From NCBI GenBank assembly GCA_007449985.2, contig VIIQ02000309.1, positions 1 through 64,000 of the forward strand: 64,000 nucleotides of DNA, written 5' to 3'. The translations under genes and the position numbers were made by a program. Of the stretch, positions 11,048-21,521 are shown one piece after another (positions within the stretch are counted from its first letter, which is position 1; every line of letters starts with the position of its first letter). Source of the stretch: Desmodesmus armatus. Lineage: Eukaryota; Chlorophyta; Chlorophyceae; Sphaeropleales; Scenedesmaceae. A model generated the notes under the pieces. It made no database searches. It saw only the letters and a list, made by a program, of their open reading frames with translations, and was not told where the DNA came from.

Positions 11048-12024
11048 TGACTTGCTTGACCTGCTGGTGCCAGGTGCTCCCTGCTGGCCGCTGTGTTATG
11101 CCTGTCTCACTGCTGCCAACTCACATCCTCCTTTTTGTGCTGTTGCTTCCCACAGGCCTGACCTGCTGGCCGCTGTTCAATCTTTCGCCTCACTCAATGC
11201 CAACCTGCATCCTTGTCTGTGTTTGTTGCTGTTTGTCTCTGTGCTGTTTCCACAGGCTTGACCTGCTGGCCCAGACGCTGACGTGGCGCCACCTGGCCCC
11301 CACGGCCCCCGACACCCTCACCTGCTACCCCTTTGCGGACGATGACCCCTTTGTGACGCAGCAGTGCCCACACGTCATGTTTGCAGGCAACCAGCCGCAG
11401 TATGAGACGCGCATGATGGAAGGTGGGTGGTGTACAGTATGTGGGTGGGAGGGGAGCGTGGGGGACAAGCTGAGTGGTTGGTGTGTGGGTGGGGCTGGGA
11501 GGGGGAGTGAAGAGTGGAGACACGGAGTGTGTGGGTGTGGGGAGGGTGGAGGGGGTGCTGAGTTTAGACATCGAAGTCAACACGACAGCACGCCTTTGCT
11601 GAGACAAGCTGCCGATATAATACCGTGTTATATCAGTGACTGACACGGTGTGTGGTGCTGTGCTGTTTACGTGGCGGTGGGGCCCCATGTGTGTGTGGAG
11701 GTGAGGGGAGGCGCGCCTTTGGGGGGGGGGGACTTCAAGCAGTGTATGTGGCAACTCCATCGACAGCATGCAAGGCATGTATGTGGTTCCGGGACACCAC
11801 AGTTTGGCCAAGCTCAGACCAGCTGCACTACTGTGCTGACGAGGGGCTTGTGCTGTGTGCTGCTGTCAACCCTGTGTTATGCTTTGCTGTGCTGTGCAGG
11901 TCCCAATGGTGAGAAGGTGCGGCTGGTGTGTGTGCCCAGCTTCCTGTCAAGCGGGACACTGGTGCTGGTCAACCTACGGACGCTGCAGGCGCAGCCTATG
12001 ACATTCCAGTCCATCTACAGCTAG
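5002..12024 (+). CDS. POLD2: DNA polymerase delta small (B) subunit
   Basis: Accessory subunit of replicative polymerase delta, a nuclear protein that binds the catalytic subunit. Exons: 5002-5064, 5371-5497, 7336-7574, 9005-9177, 9593-9765, 10193-10314, 10651-10780, 11256-11422 and 11900-12024, about 439 residues (the human protein is 469). The recognisable order is [15 protein letters not shown] near the N-terminus, [12 protein letters not shown] (OB-fold region), [28 protein letters not shown] and [20 protein letters not shown] (the inactive phosphoesterase-like domain), [11 protein letters not shown], and a C-terminal [10 protein letters not shown]. All junction phases agree except that exon 3 is one base short: near 7399 the sequence reads ATGCGCTCAAG where upstream copies of the exon have ATGCGGCTCAAG. 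The start at 5002 is chosen because it opens the conserved exon 1; an in-frame ATG further upstream is possible. Introns 2-5, 7 and the 3' flank carry boundary echoes. Confidence 0.93.
5498..6030 (+). other. Proximal half of POLD2 intron 2: homopolymer C and CAC-rich DNA
   Basis: No exon is convincing here. There are a C10 run at about 5614, a CAC/ACC-rich tract at 5625-5690 and CCCCACCC runs at about 5975-6025. The phase-consistent POLD2 model skips the whole stretch. Confidence 0.5.
6031..7335 (+). repeat. Seven upstream copies of POLD2 exon 3 start with its acceptor site
   Basis: Each copy has a C-rich or poly-C tract, then TGCAG, then the exon start encoding a version of [17 protein letters not shown]. 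Copies start near 6031, 6207, 6384, 6576, 6760, 6926 and 7112; the genuine exon starts at 7336. Spacing is about 166-220 bp and varies mainly with the C-run length. The first copy is most diverged ([12 protein letters not shown]). Copies near 6207 and 6384 carry in-frame TAA, so they cannot simply be added exons. Copies near 6384, 6576 and 7112 have the CGGCTC sequence that the functional exon lacks. Confidence 0.88.
7575..8850 (+). repeat. About ten downstream copies of POLD2 exon 3 end with its donor site
   Basis: Directly after the exon 3 donor at 7574/7575 the segment encoding [19 protein letters not shown] plus GTGGTCACAG|GTGGGG repeats with a spacing of about 100-115 bp at first and longer later. 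Copies start near 7618, 7732, 7846, 7955, 8050, 8165, 8272, 8388, 8560 and 8780. The first three are nearly identical; the distal ones are eroded and separated by G-rich runs. Most keep the sequence ACAG|GTGGGG, a usable-looking donor. The array makes a long open frame at 7502-8374 that is not itself evidence of translation. Confidence 0.88.
9476..9527 (+). repeat. Single echo of the POLD2 exon 5 acceptor and exon start
   Basis: TCCAG followed by GTTGAGTTGCTGAC...TTTCTGACGGGCGACATGGGTGC at 9476-9520 mirrors the true exon 5 start at 9593 (GTAGAGCTGCTGGTAGAC...). It lies about 115 bp upstream of it. The copy has lost codons and the reading frame. Confidence 0.7.
9865..9924 (+). repeat. Single echo of the POLD2 exon 5 end and donor
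   Basis: The last about 57 nt of exon 5 (CCAACCCTTACAGCAGGCAG through CAGTCAG|GT at 9709-9767) recur at about 9868-9926 with a GTGAGA donor. The copy is about 159 bp downstream and more than 90% identical by eye. Either donor could be used in principle, but only the first keeps the phase found for exon 6 without adding residues. Confidence 0.8.
11012..11255 (+). repeat. GGCT microsatellite and echoes of the POLD2 exon 8 acceptor
   Basis: A (TGGC)n run at about 11012-11045 is followed by two versions of the exon 8 start (TTGACCTGCTGG). One is at about 11057 (TTGACCTGCTGGTGCC) and the other at about 11152 (CCCACAGGCCTGACCTGCTGGCC). The genuine CCACAG|GCTTGACCTGCTGGCC is at 11251-11270. Spacing is about 100 bp. 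Confidence 0.6.
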
Positions 12025-13289
12025 TCCGTGTGTTGTAGTGGAAGGCGGCAGCAGCAGCATGTCAGCACACGGTGACAGGGGCGGGGTCAACAATGATGGG
12101 CAGCAGCAAATCACAGCTGCTGTTGCTGTCGCGGCAGCGGCAGCGGCAACACACAGCCACTGCAGCAGCTGAGGTGCAGCCCATGAACTTTAAGTTCATC
12201 TTCAGCTGGCCCCCTTGTTTGTTGTGAAGGGCAGCAGCAGCATGCATATGCCATATGGCACGGCACGGCGACTGCGGCAACAGCACGCAGTCACTGCAGC
12301 AGCCGCAGTAGCATGGTGATGGCGTGATCCCCTGACGTCGGGGCATTGACGACCGACTGTTTGCTGTTCAGCCCTGCCTGGCAGTGCGTACACCGGTACC
12401 CAACAGAACCTCAAAACCACCAGCACACAAAAGGTCTTTCATTGCGATCTTTTGGAGGGTAGAAAGCCAAAACACAATTTGACGCTTCAAGACTGAGCAT
12501 TGAAAGTCCTTGAACACTGAGCAGTGAAACAAATACTGGCCGAGGCTCTCACTTCAACAAGAAACTACAACAGACCGTCACTGCTGATAAGCATACCCCA
12601 AAAACAGCACATACAACACATACACCACATGAGATACAATGGAGTGTGGGCGGTTGACAGCAGCAACAGCAAGGCACTGTGATAGCCTGGCAGTATTGAA
12701 TATCCAGCACAGACCATTGGACATGTGACTATCCTCTCTTTGTTCTTTCACTTCCTCAATATCTCACTTGATCGGGCCACATGTGCGACAGCTGCCAGTG
12801 TTTGAAACAGGTGCCAGTCACACAAGGTCACACGTTGGAGAAGGGCCAGCAACAGGGTGTCATAAGCCAGCACTGGAGCAGGGGTCGACCCCCCTCTCCT
12901 TTGCTGTGCTGACATCTTGTTGCTGCGCTGTTCTGCAGGTATGTTTCTTGTGCTTTTGCAGGCAGAGTGTTGCTATTGTTGACATCAGCCCAGCCCAGCT
13001 CAGCAGGCGGAACAGCCAGCATGACCCAGCACTGATGATCACAGTGGAGCTTTGATGCAACATCCAGCCCAGCAGGAGGACAGCAACTGGCCAGGCACCT
13101 TCAGGTCACAGTGAGCCAAGGGTTTGGGGGCTCCGAAGCTCGTCTAGCTTCAGCTGCACATGCATATGCATCACTTACTACTTCTTTTCGTTGACAGACA
13201 CGGCAGCTTCAGCCTCTGCGATCTTATCACAACACTGAGCAGTGAAAGCAGTTGAACGTATTGAGGCCAGTCCACGCCTACGAGCGCCA
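12025..13289. other. Intergenic region with an echo of the POLD2 terminal exon and one possible orphan exon
   Basis: At about 12170-12255 the sequence GCAGCCCATGAACTTTAAG...TTCAGC and a following 3'-UTR-like GTGAAGGGCAGCAGCAGCATG resemble the end of POLD2 exon 9 and its 3' UTR (11990-12062). It is a diverged duplicate about 190 bp away. A second candidate is at 12961-13055: after TTTTGCAG there is an open stretch ending QHDPALMITVEL and a TGA, which looks like a terminal exon of an unidentified gene. Nothing else is recognisable, including 12420-12780. Confidence 0.35.
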
Positions 13290-14812
13290 ATGGCTACGCC
13301 TTCAACGTAAGTTGCATCGGTTTTATACAAAATTATGTACAATGTGTACAGCGATACGAAAGACCTCAAGAAAAAAGGGAAACAGCTACACTTGTACATC
13401 TGTACTCTTGGACTGGCCTAAACTCCACGCGTGCTGCCTCGTCCCTCCGGCTCTCACTGATCAGACATTAGGCATGTGAGCTGTTTATCGCTGCTTACTG
13501 CTGCTGTGCTGTTACTGCCTCCCCTCCCTTTTCTCCTTTGCAGAGTGCCTCAGACAGCAGCACCTGCAGCAACAGCACCTGCAGCAGCAGCACAGCTCCC
13601 AGACCTCCCAGAGGCAGCAGTGTCCTGCATCGTGCAGCACGTACCTCTGAGACAGCGCCTCAACAGCTGTGCCCTAGTGTGCCGTGCATGGGCAGCAGCT
13701 GCAGCAGTAGCACCAGCTGAGGTGGACGTAGTGCTTGAGGACAGCAAGCACTGCCAGCAGCTGCAGCATTGGCTGGCTAAGCAAGGGGCTGTGGTTGTGG
13801 GGCTTACAGCCAGAGCCAAGGAATACAAGTCATGGAATCAGCGGCCCACGCTGCAGCTGCCCATCTCGCAGCTCACGCGGCTGCGCAACCTGAGCATTGG
13901 CAACTGGGTCAAAGTTCAGCTGCCAACGCCGGTCGCCACACGCAGCAACGCCAGGAGGCAGAGGGGTTCTATACTCGCAGCAGGCACCAGCGGCCATGCT
14001 GTGGGCAGCATTGGCAGTGCTGTTGCTGTGCTGCCGCAACTCCAAGAGTTGAGACTGAGTTGGGATTGTGGGCTGACGATGCAGTTGCTGTCACAACTCC
14101 TGAGTGCGACCTCACTGTCAAAGCTGCATTGGGACTCCCCCAAGGTCCATGGCAATGCCATTGTTGCAGGATTGCTCGACTTTAGGCAGGTATACTCCAC
14201 TCTGTGGCAGCGGCTGCAGCTGCTGCCCCAGCTCACAGAGCTGAGCCTGGTTGTGAGCAGCTTGGCAGTAGACATTGGACCCCTGAGCAACATACAACAC
14301 CTGCTGCGCCTCAACATACGGGTTTCATGTTTACTTGAGGACTCAATCCCTCGAGCTGTGCTGAGCGCACTGCAGCACCTCACCCAGCTGCAGCATTTGG
14401 AGTTGCACGACGTGGAGCTGCTCATGTTCAGCGACCTGCAGGGACATGGCACCTACCCGTGTTTCTCGGCCCTGACAGCATCCACCCAGCTCACAGCTCT
14501 TCACCTGGAGAATAACATGGATGTGCCAGTCCCCCAACCGGCCTTTCAGCACATGTTCCCTGCAAGGCGTGTGCTGCCCAAGCTCAAGGAGCTGCGACTC
14601 ATTGGTGACTCACAATGTGTCTGTGATGACGCCCCACGCCAGCCTGTGTGGAGGCAGCTCAGATTGCCATGATAGCGGCCAGCTGCCCTGCACTGCAGGA
14701 GCTGGCTCTACAGTATGTGACACCTGGCGCCTTTGACGTCAGCTGCCTGTCTCAGCTGCCCTCGGGCGTCAGGAAGGTGAAGGGCCTTGTCTGGACTCGT
14801 CCTGCACCTTGA
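13290..14812 (+). pseudogene. F-box/leucine-rich protein, copy 1 (frameshifted near its end)
   Basis: Exon 1 is a 17-nt microexon, 13290-13306 (MATPS + 2 nt); exon 2 starts at 13544 after TTTGCAG. The N-terminal part has the F-box pattern LPEAAVSCIVQHVPLRQRL with LVCRAW, followed by leucine-rich repeats such as LPQLQELRLSWD, LLPQLTELSLVV and LTQLQHLELHDV. F-box proteins usually bring substrates to SCF ubiquitin ligases, and the LRRs would bind the target. The frame stops at 14672. Two extra bases around 14645 (CCTGTGTGGAGG versus CCTGTAGAGG in copy 2) shift the frame, and the lost C-terminus (IAASCPALQEL..., ending at 14810-14812) is still readable. It is either a young pseudogene, a truncated allele, or an assembly error. 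Confidence 0.8.
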
Positions 14813-15204
14813 TGTGTCACAGGTAGGGCCTGTTTCGACTGATCTGGTGGGGCGCACACGGTGTGCTAAAGTTATGGTGCACCTTCCAAAATGTTGAGTG
14901 CTTGATCTGTGCCAACAAAACCACAGCAGCAGCACTGCCAGCCGCACAGCTGGCCATCCCTTTGCATCCATTGACACGGGCATGCATTTCATGCCCCACC
15001 AGGTGGTGGGTCAACAGTCAAGCTTGCATGGCACAGCCCGGCTGTTAAGTGCTGGCATAGAAGAAGAAGAAGAAGAAGTGTTACACCGTGATCAAGAAGA
15101 AGAAGAAGTGAATGAATGAAGGTGTTACACGGGTTTCTCAAGCAACTACGTTGCAAGAAGAAGAAGTGTTACACCGTGATCAAGAATGAATGAATGAATG
15201 AAGG

Positions 15205-16047
15205 TGTTACACGGGTTTCTCAAGCAACTACGTTGCAACTGAACCCAGCCACGGATGGACACAACCAGCACGGAAGGGGGCCGTTCGGACAAACCCCACC
15301 ATCAAAAGCTTGTCACGCACACTCAGTGTGCTTCCAGATTGCGAACACAGAGATATAATACACTGGAAGGACTGAATGGCGCCAACGGCACTGCTTCTCG
15401 CACCTGCAGGGTTGCGACAAGAAAGGGCGGACGGAACAGAAAACAGCGAACACACAGCTGCAAGCCACAAAACACTCCCACATGTTGCAGTGGGCGCACG
15501 TGGGGGCAACTTCACCGACACCACCAGTCGCTGCACTGTTCACAAGCCAGTAGGATAGAAGTCACACAGCAGCCAGCAACTCACATGTCACCACATGCAG
15601 AAGCTCAATGCCTAACTACCCGCAAACCGTTGCCTCCTGACAGCACCACATGCCATGCAATGAAAGGCTGTTGTGTGAGCGCAAGCCCCTGCGCCCGCTT
15701 AGGGATGATTGCAGAAACCGCAAAGTCAGCCAAGACGCGCCAAAACTCCCCAACAGCAGCACGCCCTGCAATGCGCTCTACCGTCAGCAGAGGCAACGCA
15801 GGACCTTCTGCTGCCACAGCCCACGCCACTCTGCGGCCGAAGTCAACAGCACCGATGCCAGCCAGACACACCATGTCCCACACAATATGATGCAACCGGG
15901 ATGAGGTTTCACCCCCATCCACAAAGCTGCACACTGCAGGCCGCGGTCAGCAGCCAACCAAGGGGGGGCGTCGCCCACCCGGTGAGCTCGCAACTGCCCC
16001 TCAATCTCCGCCCGCACCGCCCCTGCAACAGGACACTCCCAACAATG
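15205..16047 (-). mobile_element. 5'-truncated L1 copy (about 840 bp of 3' end)
   Basis: Almost identical to 16247-17089 of the full-length element, including the last about 45 codons of ORF2 and the 3' UTR. Its boundary with element sequence falls at CACTCCCAACAATG, exactly where the next partial copy begins (AATGAATGAAGGTG). A 640-nt reading frame at 15255-15890 is a shadow within the 3' region and is repeated at 16300-16935. Confidence 0.75.
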
Positions 16048-16210
16048 AATGAATGAAGGTGTTACACGGGTTTCTCAAGCAACTACGTTGCAACTGAACC
16101 CAGCCACGGATGGACACAACCAGCACGGAAGGGGGCCGTTCGGACAAACCCCACCATCAAAAGCTTGTCACGCACACTCAGTGTGCTTCCAGATGACACT
16201 CCCAACAATG
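16048..16210 (-). mobile_element. Internally deleted L1 3' copy
   Basis: Contains the terminal about 145 nt of the L1 3' end (AATGAATGAAGG... to CTTCCAGAT). It then jumps straight to GACACTCCCAACAATGG, so about 690 bp present in the neighbouring copies are missing. The junction shows only 2-bp microhomology (GA). Both outer ends match those of the copy at 15205-16047, which suggests template switching or deletion of a tandem copy. Confidence 0.65.
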
Positions 16211-16238
16211 GTTTTTTTTTTTTTTTTTTTTTTTTTTT
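16211..16238 (-). repeat. Poly(A) tail of the full-length L1 (T28 on the plus strand)
   Basis: A run of about 28 T precedes GGGAATGAAGGTGTTACACG, the L1 3' end read in minus orientation. On the element's own strand this is a 3'-terminal poly(A), as left by target-primed reverse transcription. The other copies instead end in CATT- or CTT-type repeats. Confidence 0.7.
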
Positions 16239-16954
16239 GGGAATGAAGGTGTTACACGGGTTTCTCAAGCAACTACGTTGCAACTGAACCCAGCCACGGA
16301 TGGACACAACCAGCACGGAAGGGGGCCGTTCGGACAAACCCCACCATCAAAAGCTTGTCACGCACACTCAGTGTGCTTCCAGATTGCGAACACAGAGATA
16401 TAATACACTGGAAGGACTGAATGGCGCCAACGGCACTGCTTCTCGCACCTGCAGGGTTGCGACAAGAAAGGGCGGACGGAACAGAAAACAGCGAACACAC
16501 AGCTGCGAGCCACAAAACACTCCCACATGTTGCAGTGGGCGCACGTGGGGGCAACTTCACCGACACCACCAGTCGCTGCACTGTTCACAAGCCAGCAGGA
16601 TAGAAGTCACACAGCAGCCAGCAACTCACATGTCACCACATGCAGAAGCTCAATGCCTAACTACCCGCAAACCGTTGCCTCCTGACAGCACCACATGCCA
16701 TGCAATGAAAGGCTGCTGTGTGAGCGCAAGCCCCTGCGCCCGCTTAGGGATGATTGCAGAAACCGCAAAGTCAGCCAAGACGCGCCAAAACTCCCCAACA
16801 GCAGCACGCCCTGCAATGCGCTCTACCGTCAGCAGAGGCAACGCAGGACCTTCTGCTGCCACAGCCCACGCCACTCTGCGGCCGAAGTCAACAGCACCGA
16901 TGCCAGCCAGACACACCATGTCCCACACAATATGATGCAACCGGGGATGAGGTT

Positions 16955-19900
16955 TCACCCCCATCCACAAAGCTGCACACTGCAGGCCGCGGTCAGCAGC
17001 CAACCAAGGGGGGCGTCGCCCACCCGGTGAGCTCGCAACTGCCCCTCAATCTCCGCCCGCACCGCCCCTGCAACAGGACACTCCCAACAATGGTGCTGTA
17101 CACCGGGCTCAGCAGCCCCACATGCTACACAAGAGGTGCCTGTGTGCATGCGCTGGGCCGTAGGGAACGCGTCGAGGGTGAGCCGCCATGCAGCCTCCTT
17201 GTGCTCATTAGGCACACGCAGCTTCCACCACCGCCGAAGCACCCGAGTGACCTCGGGCAATTGGCCCACAATTGGCTGCAGCATATCAACAGACAACACC
17301 CTCTGACGGAAGGCAGCATGCCTGTCAGCAATGGCTGACAGCGCATCCAAGGATTGACACTGGGTAGCTAGCGACACAGTGAGGGCCTCAAGCTTCACCA
17401 CATCCCCATTGCGAGTATGCCAGCCCAGATCAGCACACACCCTGTCCCTAGCTGCGGTAAGCTGAGCCTCCGAAACGGCCGGCAGCCGCCCGGATGGCCT
17501 ACCCCGCAGCACTGCACGTGCTGCATCCTGCCACGCACTAGGGATGGCCGCGACCAACACAGCCAACTCCTCCCTAGCCACCACCATGTTAGCATACCTA
17601 GGGCGATGCTGCAACACAGGGTCCCACACATGCATCCTGTATGCCTCCTCCCTTGCCCCCAGGTCAGGAATGGAACAGATAGCCTCAACCAGCTGCAACC
17701 AATGCAGCGCCTGCCCTGCACATTGCAGCTGGGTGAGGCCCAACAAGTCAGGCACCACAAACTCCAACCCCACCATCACTTGCCGCTGCTGTCCATACCA
17801 GTCCCACTGCTCCCTCTGCGCCACCACCGGATTGGACCACAATGGGACATAGTAACACCACGGGCCGGGCTGGACCGGGTTAGCGCCCACATGGCGAATA
17901 TACGGCAGAGCCCTGATGCCAAGGGCAAAAGCACGCAAGGGGTCTGGCAACAGCTGGCCCCCAGCGTCCCTGAACAACCGACCCTTGTCACACAAGGCCA
18001 AGCCCCAATAACCCCCACCAGGCACCACCGGCACATGGTGCTGCAACAGCTCCCTGCTGACTGCAACCCAAGGCTTGCGAGCATCCCCCACCAACACTTG
18101 CACTGCCTCACAAGCCAGGCGAGAGTGAAGGTGGGCCCGCACTGGCAGCAGACCCAAACCTCCCTCCCTAGGGTGGGCCTCCATACACGCCCTGGGCACC
18201 CCTGGTGCCCGTCGCTGATCATCATCAGGGCCCAGGCCAGCATCAACAAGGGCAGAGGCCCATTTGATTAGTTGCCTGGCATGCTCAGCTGGCAGGGCCC
18301 CAGCAAAGTGTGCATGATACAACAGTGTGGAGATAGCGTACCCATTGAACGCGAAAGCCCGGCCAAACATGGACAGGTCAGGGATGCGGCTGATCTTCTG
18401 CACCCGTTCCCGCACAATGCTCAGCCGATGCTCCCAATCCACTCCAACCACCCCCACACTGCCAAAGACAACCCCCAGGCTTTTGCAGGTGTCACGCACC
18501 GCCATGCCTGCCACAGGGGCAGGATCCACCACCGCTTGGCCCAAAGGCAACAGTTGACACTTGGGTGGCTGCACCCGCTGGCCTGTGGCATCCCCATACA
18601 CCGACAAATGCTCCAACAGGCCAGAAACATCAGCCTCCCCAGGCAGGAGGGGCTCCACATCATCCGCATACTGTGTGGCGACAAGCCTGCCGGCTGCGAC
18701 ATCAATACCAATGCCACACTGCTTGAGATGGCAGAGCAACGCCTGCCCTGCAAACAGGTACATCAGGGGTGCCAGAGGGCAGCCCTGCCTAACCCCAGCA
18801 CCACACCGAAAGAAAGAGCTCTGAAAGCCATTGACAACTGCACATGTCAGAGTGTCTGTCAACAGCAGCTTCATCCACTGCAGAAACCCGGTACCCACCC
18901 CAAGGGCCTCCCCAGCTGCAAACAGAAACTCCCTTGACACAGTGTCATAAGCCTTCCTGAAGTCCAGGAAAGCAGCTATGGCTGTTTGGTGGCGGGCACG
19001 CAGCACCTGGGGCAGCAGCTGCAGCAGCCGCACACTATCCCCTATGTGCCGATGCTGCAAAAAAGCACACTGCGCTGGATCGATCATGACCCCCGCCACT
19101 TGCAACAACCTGTTGGCCAGTAACTTGGCCATAAGACGGTAATCATAGTTAAGTAATTGAATGGGGCGATAAGCATCCACATTGGTGTGCACCCCACCAG
19201 GTTTCAGCACTGGCACGACCGCCCCATCAAGAAACCCCGGTGGGCACTGCTGTGTTGCCCCAACGGCCGAGTACAGTTTGGCCAGGATGGGGGCAAGCTG
19301 CTGTCGGTACCGCCTGAACAGTTCCCCAGGAATACCGTCCACCCCCGGAGCCTTGCCAGGCGCTGTACGCAGGATGGCCCGCTCTACCTCCTCAACTGAC
19401 ACCGATGCACTCCCCAGCTCAGCAGCTTGCTCGGCCGTCAGCCGCTGGCTGTGCTGTGCCATGGCCTGCAGCACCGCCTGCTGTGCTGCAGGCTGCACCT
19501 GCGGAGTTGTGCTGACCTCTGCATACCGGCGTCCCACAATGCTGGCCAACCCCACCCCACCCACCACCAAATGACCCGACCCAGGTGCGTGCAGCCCAGC
19601 AATGAACGATGCTCCTTGGCTAGGCCGCAACATCTTGGTCATGACAGGATTAGGCCGCTCCCCCAGATGCACCCACTGCTGCCGCCTACGCTGCCGCAAT
19701 ACTTCCTCCTCCTGGGTGAGCAGGCTTGCAAGGCCAGAGGAGGCATCCTGCAGTTCGGTCACGGCTGCCTGCACCTGTGCCCCATCCTGGCACTGTGCCA
19801 ACCGCTGCCGTGCTGCCTGCACTGCACCCCATGCTTCCTTTCTGCGGGCTGCCGACCCCTGATTGGCCCGCCGGGCTTTGGCTTCCCGGTTGAGGGCCTG

Positions 19901-20393
19901 AACCTGGAGCCGCAACCGCTGCTTGAATGATGACCACCCCACTACCATAGCTAGCGGGTCAGAGGGCATGGCTGCATCCTCTACCGCCAGCCAGTCTGCC
20001 AGCTGCTGCTCGCACTCTGAGTCCCCTTGCAGGGACAAGTGCAGCTTCGGGAGGCCTGGGCCCAACACCCCTGGCCTTGACGGCAGCAGCTGCACCACCA
20101 CAGGAGTGTGGTCGCTGATTGATGGTTGCTGATCTGCATGCCGGACAGCTGCCACCTGTGGCAGCAGCCCTGTGCTGACATACACCCTGTCCAACCGCGA
20201 GATACCCCGAGGGTGAAAGTAGGTGTATGCTCGCTTGTGGGGGTGCTTGGCCCGCCAGACGTCCCGCAGGTTTGGCACACACCGCCGCCACGCAGCTGTA
20301 GGGGCTGTGTCGCGCGTGGCAGCTGCCCCTGGCCCCCGCTGCTGCAACGGTTGCGGCTGGCTCCCGTCCCCTTCCTCCCCAGACCCTGCCCCC

Positions 20394-20428
<35 letters not shown>

Positions 20429-20968
20429 GCACGGCACGCAACCGCGATCAACGCTAGGGCAGGGCACAAAGTTCCAGTCCCCCAAAGCGATCATGCGACC
20501 CCCTGGAGCAGCGGCGCACCACTCCTGCAGGGTGCCTTCTATGATGTCTACGTTGCGCTGGTATTCTGCAGCATGAAAGTATACCCCAACCAGGTCCAAG
20601 TCCTGTCCCCCCCACCGCAGCGGCACGCGGAGCAGCCTGCCATTGGTGGCCGGGGAAGACGGACCTGGTGTCGCCCCACTGGCACGAACCTGCAGCTTGC
20701 CGGACCGCAGCAGGCTGTCCTTGATAAGTACTGTCACCCCTGCCCGCAACTGTGCTGTCTGCTGGTAGGCCAGACACCAGTAGCTGCGCCAGCCCCTGGC
20801 CAGCAGGCGTGACTCTAGGTGAGTGCGCTGCAAGAAGCTGACGTGTGTATCGGCTGCCACTACTACATCCAAGCCGAGGGCCTTGTAGAGAGCCAACAAG
20901 CCCTCTAACTTGGCTGCCAGCCCATTGACATTGTGGCAGCCCATGCGCAGGGTTGGAGCCCTACGCAT
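16955..20968 (-). CDS. L1-type ORF2: AP endonuclease, reverse transcriptase, C-terminal zinc knuckle
   Basis: An uninterrupted frame of 1337 codons. The endonuclease domain (residues about 1-295) shows MGCHNVNGLAAK, GDWNF near residue 163, RLDRVYVS near 257 and SDHTPVVV near 284. The reverse transcriptase shows FRKAYD near residue 669, GVRQGCPLAPLMYLF, and the catalytic QYADDV near 766. A CVACG...HHCWECP cluster near residue 1280 is the C-terminal CCHC knuckle typical of L1-clade elements. A 12-Gln run sits between endonuclease motifs (residues about 181-192). The protein would nick target DNA and prime cDNA synthesis. The ATG follows the ORF1 stop with no spacer (TAAATG), so translation probably depends on termination-reinitiation. 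No lesion is visible, so the copy may be active. Confidence 0.92.
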
Positions 20969-21479
20969 TTACTGCTGAGGGGGGGCCCAGGGGGTGGCCG
21001 GCCACAGCTGTGGCGAGCCCCCTTCTGGGGCGGGCGTGCCAGCGTACTGCAAGGCGCTGAAGCCCGCTGGGATGATGGAGGGAAGTGCGCCCTGGCTGTC
21101 CTGCTGCTGCTGCTGCTGACGGCGCTGCAAACCTCTGGGCGAGCGGCGCTGCTCTTGCTGCTGCTGTTGCTTGGATAGCACCAGCCTGAACTGCTCAATG
21201 CGCTGCCGCTTCAGTTCAGACCCTGCCGCCCGAGCTGTGGCTGTCACGCGCTGCTGTGCACTTGGGGTGCCTGCTGCTGGGCCGGCCTGCGATGCAGAGG
21301 CGGCGGCCTGGCGGCGAGCCAGCTTGCGCCGGCTCTCAGACACAGGGCGCTTCTTGGTACCGCAGGTGCTGCTGTTGGCGTTGCTGCTGGTGCTGCTTGA
21401 GGCAGCTGCGGCAGCTGGCGCGCCCTCGCGCACGGCTGCAGGCGGGGCCTGCTGCTGTTGCCCGATCGGGCCAGAGGGT

Positions 21480-21521
<42 letters not shown>

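Noticed and set aside
15255..16935. Two identical 211-codon plus-strand frames as duplicate genes
   Set aside because: They are antisense to the L1 ORF2 end and 3' region in two copies of the element.
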